Numbered from the stretch's first letter, positions 27,561 through 36,828 are shown. The stretch: DNA of 64,000 nucleotides from Bacteroidales bacterium (GCA_017626355.1 JAGAIY010000006.1:47155-111154); one strand, 5' to 3'. Translations and numbers: made by a program. The notes: generated from the sequence alone by a model not told the origin.

Positions 27561-28991
27561 TCAGAGCAGCGGAGCAAACAGGCGCACAATCGTTTCCAGG
27601 GCCTTTCTGTACCAAGGCCTTTTCTTCCATTCTTCAAGCCTTATTTCTCTGCAGGCCTTGAGGTCCTGAAGGAATATTTCCCGGTTTTCCGTAGCGATGT
27701 CCGAATTATAGATGTATGCATTTATCTCATGGCTGAGTTCCATGCTCCGGTAATCCATGTTGGCGGATCCGATGATGGAGAGATAGTCGTCTGATACCGA
27801 TGTCTTGGCGTGGATGAATCTTCCGCCTCTCTCAAATATCCTTATGCCGGCTTCGAGGCATTCGCTGTAATATGACTTGTTTGCGGGATCCATGAAGAAC
27901 AGGTCTGCCTTGGCCGGAACCATGACCCTGACATCGCAGCCCTTGAGCGCCGCGGACTTAAGAGCCAGCAGCAGAGGCTCGGGAGGGACGAAATACGGGG
28001 TCTGGATATATAGGTACTGCTCGGCATGCTGGGCCGCCCATACGGCACCCATGTGCAGCATAGGCCATTCGCGGTCAGGCTGGTCTGGAATTATCTGGAC
28101 AAGCTTGTCGTCATGTGTGACTCTGTTCTGAGGGAAGAATTCGTCGAAGTCATTGTCTATCCTGCCGCCGGAAGTGATCCATGAATTCAGGAAGCAGTAC
28201 TGAAGCGAGGTCACTGCATTTCCGGTCATGCGCATGTGGGTGTCACGCCAGCGGAAGAAATAGTCGTCACCGATGTTCATTCCTCCGGTGTATCCGATCT
28301 TGCCGTCGATGACCACTATCTTCCTGTGGTCGCGGTAGTTGAACTTAGAAAGAAGGAAAGTGTCCGGGTTCGTGAAACGCACGATCTCTACTCCGGCTTC
28401 CTTCATCTCGTTGTAATAGCCGGGCCAGATGGTGATGTTGGCTATGTTCTCATGAATGAACCTTACCTTGACTCCTTCCCTTGCTTTCTTCATCAGAAGG
28501 TTCTTGATCTTCCGACTTCCGTCATCCTTGAGGAAATAGAAATATTCGAAATGGATGTGATGCTTGGCGGAAAGTATGTCATTTACAAGTGCTTCAAGCT
28601 TCCTCCCTCCGGATGTGATTATCTCGATTTCATTGTCGTCGGACACAGTCAGGCCGCTGTCCCTGCTGAGCAGTCTGCTCAGGCTTCTGTATTTTGGTCT
28701 TATCGCATCCTCATGCTGTGAGCCGAACAGCAGGTTCTTTGTCTGTTCTCCAGCCCTCTCTTCGAACACTTCCAGAAATTTCCTGTTCCTTATCTTGAAG
28801 AAGCCGGGTTTCCTGAAGTTGAGCCCGAAGACCAGATAGAGAAGCAGACCGATGACAGGCAATATACCTATAATCAGGATCCAGGCTATCTTTCTGCCTG
28901 AATCCTGATTGTCGTTAAGGATGACGAGTATCGCACCTGTCAGAAGCAACAGGAATATGATACTGCCTATTATGGATAATGCCTGCAGCAT
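27561..28991 (-). CDS. cls: Cardiolipin synthase (phospholipase D family)
   Basis: Joins two phosphatidylglycerols to give cardiolipin and glycerol at the inner membrane. 476 residues: two N-terminal membrane helices (about 5-25 and 35-57, PLDc_N type), then two HKD motifs, H222/K224/D229 (HRKIVVIDGK) and H394/K396/D401 (HAKTSVSDD), each followed by a GG or GSANMD signature. It is the last gene of the miaB-glpK-glpF-cls run, 6 bp after glpF. The association with glycerol genes fits the glycerol released by the reaction. Confidence 0.94.
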   Translation of the reverse strand: MLQALSIIGSIIFLLLLTGAILVILNDNQDSGRKIAWILIIGILPVIGLLLYLVFGLNFRKPGFFKIRNRKFLEVFEERAGEQTKNLLFGSQHEDAIRPKYRSLSRLLSRDSGLTVSDDNEIEIITSGGRKLEALVNDILSAKHHIHFEYFYFLKDDGSRKIKNLLMKKAREGVKVRFIHENIANITIWPGYYNEMKEAGVEIVRFTNPDTFLLSKFNYRDHRKIVVIDGKIGYTGGMNIGDDYFFRWRDTHMRMTGNAVTSLQYCFLNSWITSGGRIDNDFDEFFPQNRVTHDDKLVQIIPDQPDREWPMLHMGAVWAAQHAEQYLYIQTPYFVPPEPLLLALKSAALKGCDVRVMVPAKADLFFMDPANKSYYSECLEAGIRIFERGGRFIHAKTSVSDDYLSIIGSANMDYRSMELSHEINAYIYNSDIATENREIFLQDLKACREIRLEEWKKRPWYRKALETIVRLFAPLL

Positions 28992-28997
28992 GATTCA

Positions 28998-29756
28998 TCA
29001 GTACAGAAGCATGTAAGTCAGGGCCGCAAGCGCACCTCCTGCAACCGGTCCCGCAACCGGAACCCAGCTGTAGCTCCAGCCGCTGTCTCTCTTGCCTTTG
29101 ATAGGGAGCAGGGCATGGGCCAGACGAGGTGAAAGGTCTCGTGCAGGGTTGAGTGCATAGCCTGTCGTTCCTCCGAGAGACATGCCTATAGCCATGATCA
29201 GGTAAGTTACAGGTATTGCTCCGAGCTCTCCCATTCCGATATGCAGATGTACTCCTTCCGCATCAAGGGTAGGCACGTTTGCGTCAACTCCGAAGACAAG
29301 GATCACGAAGACGAGAAGCCATGTGGCAACGGTCTCGCAGAAGAAATTACGTCCCTTGTGACCTTCGATCGCCGGCATGGTGCAGAAGGTTCCGAGCTTG
29401 GTGTCTCCGCTTTCGGTGAGGTCATAATGGTCTTTGTAGAACAGCCATACGAGGACGGCTCCGACAAAACCTCCAAGCATCTGGGCTATGACATAGCCGG
29501 GAACCGCGCTCCATTCCATGGATCCGGCAAGGGCGCATCCGATGCTTACTGCAGGGTTCAGATGGGCTCCGGATACGGATCCGGCGATGAATACTCCTGT
29601 CATTACGGCAAAGCCCCATCCCATTGTGATGACAATCCATCCTGCACCTTTGGCCTTGCTCCTGTCGAGGCTTGTCGCAGCGCATACGCCGTCTCCGAGA
29701 AGGATCAGCACCATCGTGCCGAGGAACTCGAATATGTATTTCATGAACATTTCCAT
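28998..29756 (-). CDS. glpF: Glycerol facilitator (MIP/aquaglyceroporin)
   Basis: Inner-membrane channel for glycerol. 252 residues with six hydrophobic segments and the two half-helix NPA motifs at 67-69 (HLNPAV) and 203-205. The second is followed by Arg-Asp (NPARD), the Asp being typical of glycerol-conducting rather than water-only channels. It lies 19 bp after glpK and 6 bp before cls on the same strand. An alternative start is Met5 (29744). Confidence 0.94.
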   Translation of the reverse strand: MEMFMKYIFEFLGTMVLILLGDGVCAATSLDRSKAKGAGWIVITMGWGFAVMTGVFIAGSVSGAHLNPAVSIGCALAGSMEWSAVPGYVIAQMLGGFVGAVLVWLFYKDHYDLTESGDTKLGTFCTMPAIEGHKGRNFFCETVATWLLVFVILVFGVDANVPTLDAEGVHLHIGMGELGAIPVTYLIMAIGMSLGGTTGYALNPARDLSPRLAHALLPIKGKRDSGWSYSWVPVAGPVAGGALAALTYMLLY

Positions 29757-29775
29757 AGTATCTTTCTTTTAATGG

Positions 29776-31263
29776 TTATTTTCCGCTGAGTGTCCTTTCG
29801 ACCGCATCGGCCCATCCCGCCTTGAGCTCGCTGACGGTGTCTTCCGCTGCCGAAGGCTCGAATGATGCGTCTACCGCCCACTGGCTCTTGATGTGGTCGA
29901 TGCTGTCCCAATAGCCTACTGCGAGTCCTGCGAGGTAGGCTGCACCGAGGGCTGTGGTTTCGGTCACCTTCGGCCTGATCACGGAAGTGCCGAGTATGTC
30001 GGCCTGGAACTGCATCAGCAGGTTGTTCCTTGATGCGCCTCCGTCTACCTTGAGCTCGCCGAGTTCCACTCCTGCGTCCTTCTGCATCGCGTTTACTATG
30101 TCCATAGTCTGGAAGGCGATGCCTTCAAGGGCCGCTCTGGCTATATGGGCTGCAGTAGTTCCTCTGCTGATTCCGTAAAGACATCCCTTTGCATACTGGT
30201 CCCAGTATGGGGCTCCGAGTCCTGTAAGGGCAGGTACGAAGTATACACCACCGTTGTCTGGGACGCTTGCCGCAAGTTCCTCCACCTCGGATGACGAACG
30301 TATGATTCCGAGCCCGTCGCGGAGCCACTGGACCACGCTTCCTGCCACAAAGATGCTGCCTTCCAAAGCATAGTTCACCTTGTCTCCGATCTTCCACGCT
30401 ATGGTGGTCAGCAGGTTGTTCGATGACATGATCGGCTTTTCACCGCTGTTCATGAGAAGGAAGCAGCCTGTTCCGTATGTGTTCTTGACCGATCCCGGTT
30501 CCGTGCACATCTGGCCGAAAAGGGCAGCCTGCTGGTCGCCTGCTATGCCTGAAATCGGAACTTCATGGGCGAACAGGGTGGTCTTGGTATGTCCGTACAC
30601 TTCGCTTGACGACCTGACCTGAGGCATCATGGATTCAGGAATCCCGAACAGGTCGAGGAGCTCCTTGTCCCAGCAGAGGTCGTGAATGTTGTAGACCATT
30701 GTCCTTGAAGCGTTGCTGACGTCGGTCACATGCACCTCTCCTCTTGTGAGCATCCATATGAGCCATGTGTCTACTGTACCGAAGCGCAGCTTTCCCTGCT
30801 CTGCCCTTTCCTTTGCCCCCGGCACATTCTCAAGTATCCATCTGATCTTCGTCGCACTGAAATATGCATCGATGATGAGACCTGTCTTGCTGCGGATCAT
30901 TTCGGTGCGTCCTTCAGCCTTCAGGCTGTCGCAGTATTCCGATGTCCTTCTGTCCTGCCATACTATGGCATTATACACAGGGTCACCGGTCTCTGCATCC
31001 CAGACGATGGTGGTTTCCCTCTGGTTGGTTATGCCGATCGCTGCGATGTCAAGACCGTTGATGTCTATGGATGTGATGGCTTCGGCTATCACCGATGCCT
31101 GGGATGACCATATCTCCATCGGGTTGTGCTCTACCCAGCCCGGCTTAGGGAAGATCTGGGTGAACTCCTTCTGGGCTACGGCCATGGTCTGTCCGTTACG
31201 GTCGAAGACGATGGCCCTGGAGCTGCTTGTGCCCTGGTCAAGGGCCAGAATGTACTTGTTCAT
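29776..31263 (-). CDS. glpK: Glycerol kinase
   Basis: Phosphorylates glycerol to sn-glycerol 3-phosphate, trapping what GlpF admits. 495 residues, full length for the FGGY family, with N-terminal phosphate motif [11 protein letters not shown], substrate-contact segment ITNQRET, WQDRR, and the C-terminal adenosine motif [12 protein letters not shown]. It begins 12 bp after the miaB stop and precedes glpF by 19 bp. No glycerol-3-phosphate dehydrogenase lies in the window, so the product may go to phospholipid synthesis or to an enzyme encoded elsewhere. Confidence 0.97.
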   Translation of the reverse strand: MNKYILALDQGTSSSRAIVFDRNGQTMAVAQKEFTQIFPKPGWVEHNPMEIWSSQASVIAEAITSIDINGLDIAAIGITNQRETTIVWDAETGDPVYNAIVWQDRRTSEYCDSLKAEGRTEMIRSKTGLIIDAYFSATKIRWILENVPGAKERAEQGKLRFGTVDTWLIWMLTRGEVHVTDVSNASRTMVYNIHDLCWDKELLDLFGIPESMMPQVRSSSEVYGHTKTTLFAHEVPISGIAGDQQAALFGQMCTEPGSVKNTYGTGCFLLMNSGEKPIMSSNNLLTTIAWKIGDKVNYALEGSIFVAGSVVQWLRDGLGIIRSSSEVEELAASVPDNGGVYFVPALTGLGAPYWDQYAKGCLYGISRGTTAAHIARAALEGIAFQTMDIVNAMQKDAGVELGELKVDGGASRNNLLMQFQADILGTSVIRPKVTETTALGAAYLAGLAVGYWDSIDHIKSQWAVDASFEPSAAEDTVSELKAGWADAVERTLSGK

Positions 31264-31275
31264 ATCATTATGCGG

Positions 31276-32616
31276 TTATAATCTTTTGCAGAGCAGAGTC
31301 GCTGAAGTTACTGAAACGACTTCGACTTCACAGTAGTCTCCGGCTTTCTCTCCGCATGAAGGAAATACGCACATCTTGTTGCTGCTGGCTCTTCCGCACA
31401 GTTCGTCAGGATTCTTCTTTGACGGGCCTTCGACAAGGACCTTCAGCCTTTTGCCTATCTCCTTCTCATTGCTCTTCAGACTCATGCGTCCCTGAAGGGC
31501 TATTATCTCATTGAGCCTTTCAGTCTTCAGTTCATAAGGGATATCGTCCGGATATCTTCTTGAAGCAAGAGTTCCGGGGCGCTCCGAATATGCGAACATG
31601 AAGGCGGAGTCGAACACAACCTGCTCCATGAGCGACAGCGTGTCCTTATGGTCCTGTTCCGTCTCTCCGCTGAATCCGGCGATCACGTCTGTCGTCAGTC
31701 CGCAGTCAGGAATGACGCTGCGTATCTTTTCCACGCGTTCCAGATACCACTCCCTGTTGTATTTTCTTCTCATCTTTTCGAGCATCACGCTGCTTCCGGA
31801 CTGCACAGGAAGATGTATGTGCTTGCATATGTTCTCATAAGCGGCCATGGTGTGGATCACTTCGTCGCTGATGTCCTTCGGGTGTGAAGTGGAGAACCTG
31901 ACGCGGAGTTCCGGACTGATCTCAGCCACCATCGCAAGCAGCCTGGCGAAATTTACTGTCTCTCCGTCTTTCCATATATAAGAATCGACGTTCTGTCCCA
32001 GAAGGGTCACTTCCTTGTAACCGTTGTCGAACAGGGTCTGCGCCTCTCTGACGATGGTGTGAGGGTCCCTGCTCCTTTCCGCTCCTCTTGTATACGGCAC
32101 GACGCAGTATGAGCATACGTTGTTGCAGCCTCTCATGATGGAAATGAAGGCGGATACTCCGTTCTTGTCCAGTCTCACAGGGGATATGTCGGCGTAGGTC
32201 TCTTCGTGGGAAAGGAGTACGTTGATCTGAGGGGAGCCCGGACGTACTGCTTCAAGCAGTGAAGGCAGGCTTCTGTATGAGTCCGGTCCCGCCACGAGGT
32301 CCACCGCTTCGAGAAGCTTGTCCTTCAGTCTTTCCGCCATGCAGCCCACTATGCCTATGATGACGCCTTCCCTGTTTCTCTTCTGTATCTTGAACTGGTC
32401 TATTCTTCCCCAGATCCTCTGCTCGGCATTGTCCCTGATCGAACAGGTGTTCGCCAGTATCACATCGGCTTTCGTAATGTCCTCCGTGAGGGCATATCCG
32501 GCATCCTGGAGTATCGACAATATGACTTCGCTGTCGTTTACATTCATCTGGCATCCGTAAGTCTCGATGTATACTTTCGGACGGCTTTCGTCTATGATTG
32601 GTCTTATATCGTTCAT
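31276..32616 (-). CDS. miaB: tRNA-2-methylthio-N6-dimethylallyladenosine synthase MiaB
   Basis: Radical-SAM methylthiotransferase acting on i6A37 of tRNAs. From ATG 32616 the protein has 446 residues: the N-terminal UPF0004 domain with YIETYGCQMN, ANTCSIRDNA and VGCMAER cysteines, the radical-SAM motif CNNVCSYCVVPYTRG, and a C-terminal TRAM domain. The open frame runs to 33126, but that stretch is antisense to the next gene and lies beyond the promoter. ATG 32634 is an alternative that would be almost leaderless. It heads the run miaB-glpK-glpF-cls. Confidence 0.95.
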   Translation of the reverse strand: MNDIRPIIDESRPKVYIETYGCQMNVNDSEVILSILQDAGYALTEDITKADVILANTCSIRDNAEQRIWGRIDQFKIQKRNREGVIIGIVGCMAERLKDKLLEAVDLVAGPDSYRSLPSLLEAVRPGSPQINVLLSHEETYADISPVRLDKNGVSAFISIMRGCNNVCSYCVVPYTRGAERSRDPHTIVREAQTLFDNGYKEVTLLGQNVDSYIWKDGETVNFARLLAMVAEISPELRVRFSTSHPKDISDEVIHTMAAYENICKHIHLPVQSGSSVMLEKMRRKYNREWYLERVEKIRSVIPDCGLTTDVIAGFSGETEQDHKDTLSLMEQVVFDSAFMFAYSERPGTLASRRYPDDIPYELKTERLNEIIALQGRMSLKSNEKEIGKRLKVLVEGPSKKNPDELCGRASSNKMCVFPSCGEKAGDYCEVEVVSVTSATLLCKRL

Positions 32617-32641
32617 TGTCCTGTCTGGTTTCATACAGGTA

Positions 32642-32678
32642 CAAAGATAGGATTTTTCACTGAATATAGTTATCTTTG
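32642..32678. promoter_or_regulatory. Divergent promoters: paired inverted -7 elements (miaB and lipoprotein operon)
   Basis: CAAAGATA (32642-32649; TATCTTTG on the minus strand, for miaB) and TATCTTTG (32671-32678, plus strand) form an inverted repeat with 21 nt between. Each -7 box lies where the -33 region of the other would be, so the two promoters probably compete for polymerase. Confidence 0.7.
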
Positions 32679-32719
32679 CAATGATATAGATGACAGTTTT
32701 TACTTTTTGGATGACATTA

Positions 32720-33199
32720 ATGACCGGTAAGAGAATAAGATACGCTGTCCTTGTGGCTATGGTGGCCATGACGGCCCTTTGCGGATGTTCGAAATACAAG
32801 CAGATACGTCCTGTTTCAGCGGAGTTGGAAAGCATCGTTCCGGGCGGTTTCCGTTCGGTGTCCGCGACGCTGGCTGTCGAGATCGACAATCCGGCCGGGC
32901 AGGTACGTCTTTCGGAAATTGAAGGGATTGTTTCCCGTTCTGGCAAAGTTTTTGGTAGGGTGGCGGTTGATCCGTTCATTCTGGAGGCAAGATCGCTTGA
33001 AAAATACCGCCTGAACGCTGTCCTCTCCCTTGATGGGGATGTGACGCTTATCGATGTCATGTCGCTTCTGAAAGGTAAGGCTGTCGAGGAAATTACAGTG
33101 GATCTGCATGCCAAGGTTTCGCTCAAGGGCGGGGCGTCAAAAAGGGTGGCATTGGAGGATCTGCCTCTTAAGGAACTTTATGAACTTGTAAGACAATGA
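32720..33199 (+). CDS. Small LEA14-like lipoprotein
   Basis: Exported lipoprotein (lipobox ALCGC) of about 159 residues, with a mature beta-sandwich resembling LEA14/WHy-type domains (ATLAVEIDNPAGQVRLSEIEG). Function unknown. In-frame ATGs at 32690 and 32711 are possible; 32720 gives a conventional signal peptide (MTGKRIRYAVLV). The stop overlaps the next ATG (ATGA), so translation is probably coupled with the SPOR protein. It is the first gene of the operon leading to rpoN. Confidence 0.7.
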   Translation: MTGKRIRYAVLVAMVAMTALCGCSKYKQIRPVSAELESIVPGGFRSVSATLAVEIDNPAGQVRLSEIEGIVSRSGKVFGRVAVDPFILEARSLEKYRLNAVLSLDGDVTLIDVMSLLKGKAVEEITVDLHAKVSLKGGASKRVALEDLPLKELYELVRQ

Positions 33200-33795
33200 A
33201 AACTGACTCACTGATCATCATTTCTCTGATTATCGTGCTTTCTGCCATGTTCCACCAGCCTCTTATGGCGCAGGAAACAGTGCCTGAAGGCTATGTGCTC
33301 GTCGACTCTGTAGTATATCGTCCTGCAGCTGTTGCGGATTCTTCGCTCGTCGGCAGAAGTATATTCGATATTCTGCCGTCAAAGGCAAAGGGAACTTCTT
33401 CTGAAGTCAATGTTCATCAGTCTGCAGTGATAGGAAAGTCTATGGACGGACATGTCTCCACCAATGCGCAGAGAACCTTATCCGGTTACAGGGTCAGGAT
33501 CTTCTTCGACAACAGACAGACGGCGCGCAACGAATCGGAGGCAGCGTTGAAGCGTTTCGAGTCTCTGTATCATGACGTTTCAGCCTACCGTAGCTATGCC
33601 AATCCTTATTTCAAGGTTACAGTAGGTGACTTCAGGACAAAATCAGAGGCTATGGAGCTTCTCGAACGCATCAAGAATGAATTTCCGAGTGCATTCGTTG
33701 TCAAGGAGAATATCAGCTTTCCTGTTGTGGACAAGAATGCCGCTTTTGTTACAGACACGGTCAAGGTGCTCAGACCTTTGGCTGCTAATCAGTAG
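33196..33795 (+). CDS. Exported SPOR-domain protein
   Basis: 199-residue protein with a signal peptide (ending near PLMAQ) and a SPOR-like domain (about 95-170: GYRVRIFFDN, YRSYANPYFKVTVGDF, TKSEAMELLERI). SPOR domains bind denuded peptidoglycan glycans, often at division sites. The start overlaps the previous gene by 4 bp, and rpoN follows after 17 bp, so the three probably form one operon. A specific role is not evident. Confidence 0.8.
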   Translation: MKTDSLIIISLIIVLSAMFHQPLMAQETVPEGYVLVDSVVYRPAAVADSSLVGRSIFDILPSKAKGTSSEVNVHQSAVIGKSMDGHVSTNAQRTLSGYRVRIFFDNRQTARNESEAALKRFESLYHDVSAYRSYANPYFKVTVGDFRTKSEAMELLERIKNEFPSAFVVKENISFPVVDKNAAFVTDTVKVLRPLAANQ

Positions 33796-33812
33796 ACGTA
33801 ATTTTCAGCGAC

Positions 33813-35222
33813 ATGTTAAAGCAAGGTTTAGAATTAAAGCAGACTCAGAAGCTTTCTCCTCTGCAGATTCAGACGATTAAGCTTATAGAGCTCCCTGTTC
33901 AGGAACTTGAGCAGAGAATACGTAAGGAACTGGAGGAAAATCCTGTTCTTGACGAGGATCTTCCGAATGAAAAGGAGGAGGACGAGGCTCCGAGAGAAGT
34001 CTCTCTGTCGGAATACAAGGAAGATGATTCCATTCCAAGCTACAGACTCCGTTCCGACAACTATTCGAAGGATGAAAGACCTCAGTACAATACCTTTTCC
34101 GTAAAGGAAAGCTTTACCCAGAGTCTTCAGGAGCAGTTAGGTTATCGCAATCTTACTGAACATCAGTATGCTGTAGCATCGTTCCTGATAGGAAGTCTTG
34201 ACGATGACGGTTACCTGCGCAGAAGCATCGACAGTATTGTGGATGACCTTTCCTTCAGGGCCAATGTGGAGACGGATGAAGAGGAAGTCCTCGAAATGCT
34301 CAGGATAATCCAGGAGTTCGATCCTGCAGGAGTCGGCGCGAGGGATCTTCGTGAATGTCTGCTGCTTCAGATAAGGAACTGCAGGAAGACTCCGGAGGTG
34401 GAGAATGCAAAGAAGATACTTTCCAACCATTTTAACGAGTTCACCAGCAAGCATTATCAGAAGATAATGACAAGGATGAACCTTACCGAGCAGGAACTCA
34501 AGGCCGCCATCGGCAAGATTCTCAAGCTGAACCCTTCTCCGGGAGGTCAGATTGATGACTCCTACAACGATCAGGCTCAGCAGATTGTCCCGGATTTTCT
34601 TCTGGAGTACAATGACGGTGAACTCAAGCTCTCGATGCCTCGCTTTTCCGTACCGGAACTGCGTGTCAACAGGAAGTATGCTGACATCCTGATCGAGGCT
34701 GCCAACACCTCTGAAAGGGAAAAGAAGGAAGCCGCTGCGTTCGTGAAGAAGAAACTGGATTCTGCAAAGTGGTTCGTCGAGGCTATAAAGCAGCGTCACA
34801 ACACGCTTTCAAGCACTATGCAGGCCATTGTGGACTACCAGAGGGAATACTTTGTCGATGGTGACGAGACGCATCTGAAACCTATGGTTCTCAAGGATAT
34901 AGCGGAAAAGACAGGCTTTGACATATCCACTATCTCGCGTGTGGTGAACAGCAAATACATCGAAACTCATTTCGGTATATACTCGCTTAAGTATTTCTTT
35001 TCCGAGGGTCTTGAGAATCAGGAAGGAGAAGAAGTCTCTACAAGAGAGCTCAAGAAGGCTCTTCAGGAGTGTGTCGATACGGAGGACAAGCATAAGCCTC
35101 TGACTGACGATGAACTCGTGGAGCAGATGACCATGAAAGGCTACAAAGTGGCACGCCGAACCATCGCGAAGTACCGCGATCAGCTCGGCATCCCTAAGGC
35201 CCGTCTCAGAAAGGAATTGTAA
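33813..35222 (+). CDS. rpoN: RNA polymerase sigma-54 factor
   Basis: Alternative sigma factor needing AAA+ activators. 469 residues: the N-terminal Gln/Leu-rich activator-interacting region (LKQGLELKQTQKLSPLQIQ), an acidic region II (about 48-100), the core-binding domain, and the C-terminal DNA-binding domain ending in the RpoN box (ARRTIAKYRDQLGIP). No sigma-54 activator gene or clear -24/-12 promoter was recognised in the window. The stop lies 5 bp from the end of converging upp. Confidence 0.97.
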   Translation: MLKQGLELKQTQKLSPLQIQTIKLIELPVQELEQRIRKELEENPVLDEDLPNEKEEDEAPREVSLSEYKEDDSIPSYRLRSDNYSKDERPQYNTFSVKESFTQSLQEQLGYRNLTEHQYAVASFLIGSLDDDGYLRRSIDSIVDDLSFRANVETDEEEVLEMLRIIQEFDPAGVGARDLRECLLLQIRNCRKTPEVENAKKILSNHFNEFTSKHYQKIMTRMNLTEQELKAAIGKILKLNPSPGGQIDDSYNDQAQQIVPDFLLEYNDGELKLSMPRFSVPELRVNRKYADILIEAANTSEREKKEAAAFVKKKLDSAKWFVEAIKQRHNTLSSTMQAIVDYQREYFVDGDETHLKPMVLKDIAEKTGFDISTISRVVNSKYIETHFGIYSLKYFFSEGLENQEGEEVSTRELKKALQECVDTEDKHKPLTDDELVEQMTMKGYKVARRTIAKYRDQLGIPKARLRKEL

Positions 35223-35227
35223 ATCAA

Positions 35228-35881
35228 TTATTTCTTCACTCCATAGGCCAGGTCTCCGGCATCTCCGAGGCCTGGGACTATGTATGAGTGGCTGGTAAGC
35301 TCCTCGTCTATGGCTGCCACCCACAATGTCACCTTTTCAGCAGGAAGGTGCTTCTGAAGATATTCCACTGCATATGAACTTGAAATCGGACATACCAGAT
35401 GGGTGTGGGCCGGTTCGCCTTCTTCGCAGAGTCTTTTATAGGCTATTTCAAGCGATGCACCTGTCGCCAGCATGGTGTCGGCAAGGATGAGTGTCTTTCC
35501 GTTCAGGTCAGGAGTGCTGGCGTACTCAATGTTTATATGAAAGTCCTCTCCCTTGTCATATTTCCTGTATGCTGCCACAAAGGCATTCTGGGCGTCATCA
35601 AAGAAGTTGAGTATGCCCTGATGAAGCGGCAGTCCCGCTCTCAGTATCGTCGCCACTACAAGCTTGTTGTCATGAGTAGGTATGTCTGCGATTCCTAACG
35701 GAGTCACGAACTGCTTGCTCGAATACTCCAGGGTCTGGCTTATCTCATAAGCGAAGATCTCTCCGAGTCTCTCGAGGTTTCTGCGGAATCTGAGGCTGTC
35801 CTTCTGTACGGACTTGTCGCGCATTTCTGACACGAACTTGTTGAGGACCGAATTCTTCAGTCCGAGGTTGATGACTTTCAT
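35228..35881 (-). CDS. upp: Uracil phosphoribosyltransferase
   Basis: Salvage enzyme converting uracil and PRPP to UMP. From ATG 35881 it has 217 residues with a PRPP loop LILADTMLATGASLE, substrate segment TILRAGLPLHQG and C-terminal uracil-binding GLGDAGDLAYG. ATG 35881 (MKVINLG) is preferred to 35899 because the promoter at 35908-35939 should start transcription near 35902, leaving a leader of about 20 nt. It is downstream of radC but has its own promoter. Confidence 0.95.
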   Translation of the reverse strand: MKVINLGLKNSVLNKFVSEMRDKSVQKDSLRFRRNLERLGEIFAYEISQTLEYSSKQFVTPLGIADIPTHDNKLVVATILRAGLPLHQGILNFFDDAQNAFVAAYRKYDKGEDFHINIEYASTPDLNGKTLILADTMLATGASLEIAYKRLCEEGEPAHTHLVCPISSSYAVEYLQKHLPAEKVTLWVAAIDEELTSHSYIVPGLGDAGDLAYGVKK

Positions 35882-35907
35882 TTCCTGTACTTTTAACATG
35901 TCTGACG

Positions 35908-35939
35908 CAAATATATCCTTTTATTTGCAACCGTGCAAG
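35908..35939 (-). promoter_or_regulatory. Promoter of upp
   Basis: Minus strand: CTTG (35936-35939), 20-nt spacer, TATATTTG (35908-35915). The -33 box lies a few bases past the radC stop codon. Confidence 0.85.
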
Positions 35940-35944
35940 ACAAT

Positions 35945-36637
35945 TCATCCTCTGCAGTCCGTAGTCTGCTCGTCGGCAAAACTGTAGAAGCTGTCTTCTG
36001 CAATGATCACATGGTCTGTCAGGTCTATCCCGCAGGTTTCAAGCCCCTTCTTCAGCTTTCCTGTCTCGCGGATGTCGCTGCTTCCCGGAAACGGGTTCCC
36101 GGAAGGGTGGTTGTGGACTATTATCACTGAAGCCGCCTTCTTTTCCAAAGCCTTGCGCACGATGGTCTTGATGTCCAGTACAGTCGAATCGACGCCCCCT
36201 TTGCTAAGACATTCCCTGCTTATGACATAGTTGGCCCTGTTCAGGAAAAGTCCCCAGCATTCCTCGTGGTCGAGCCCTTTCATGGATGGCTGCATGAGCT
36301 CATACACATCCTTCGGCTTCGTTATGCTGTCCTTTTTCTCTATTATGGGTTCGACGGCACATCTTCTTCCCAGTTCGAAGGCGGCGGCGACCGTTACTGC
36401 CTTGCTCAGTCCTATGCCCTCGGTCTCGCACATCGTTTCGACAGGCATGCTCATTATGTTGTTCAGCTTTCCACCTGCACTTCTAAGCAAGGCTCTGGCC
36501 ACCTCCACGACATTCATCTTTCCTGTACCCGTTCGAAGCAGGATGGCCAGCAGCTCTGCATTGCTGAGTGCTGAAGCCCCTTTCTCGATCATCTTTTCCC
36601 TCGGCATCTCATCCCGACATAGATCCTTAATTCTCAT
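35945..36637 (-). CDS. radC: RadC/JAB-domain protein
   Basis: 230-residue protein with an N-terminal helix-hairpin-helix region (about 20-95, LSNAELLAILLRTGT and ETEGIGLSKA) and a C-terminal JAB/MPN+ metalloprotease-like domain with H175, H177 and D188 in HNHPSGNPFPGSSD. It was named for DNA repair, but the molecular function of the family is unresolved. It sits between the upp promoter and a 296-bp gap that leads to tRNA-His. Confidence 0.93.
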   Translation of the reverse strand: MRIKDLCRDEMPREKMIEKGASALSNAELLAILLRTGTGKMNVVEVARALLRSAGGKLNNIMSMPVETMCETEGIGLSKAVTVAAAFELGRRCAVEPIIEKKDSITKPKDVYELMQPSMKGLDHEECWGLFLNRANYVISRECLSKGGVDSTVLDIKTIVRKALEKKAASVIIVHNHPSGNPFPGSSDIRETGKLKKGLETCGIDLTDHVIIAEDSFYSFADEQTTDCRG

Positions 36638-36793
36638 CCTTTTCCATTTGTCTTGTGTCCTTACCCTTTATGCCAGCTGCTCTTGCTCAGCTGTCAGGCA
36701 AAGTTCAGGAGAATTATCCGTGTAACGAAAAAGTATGCGGCTATCTGCAGAAATCGCCCTCAGAATCGTTCCCAAGCCTGATTCCGGCTCAGA

Positions 36794-36828
36794 AATTTGT
36801 TTGAAAATGCAGCATTTTCAAACAAATT
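36794..36828. repeat. 35-nt near-perfect palindrome in the radC-tRNA-His gap
   Basis: Arms AATTTGTTTGAAAATGC (36794-36810) and their exact complement (36812-36828) flank a single A. With no loop and no T-run, it fits an operator or a cruciform-type site better than a terminator. The rest of the gap (36638-36904) holds no gene I can support. Confidence 0.8.

Noticed and set aside
32617-33126. N-terminal extension of the miaB frame
   Set aside because: It lies antisense to the LEA14-like gene and upstream of the miaB -7 element; homology starts at YIETYGCQMN.
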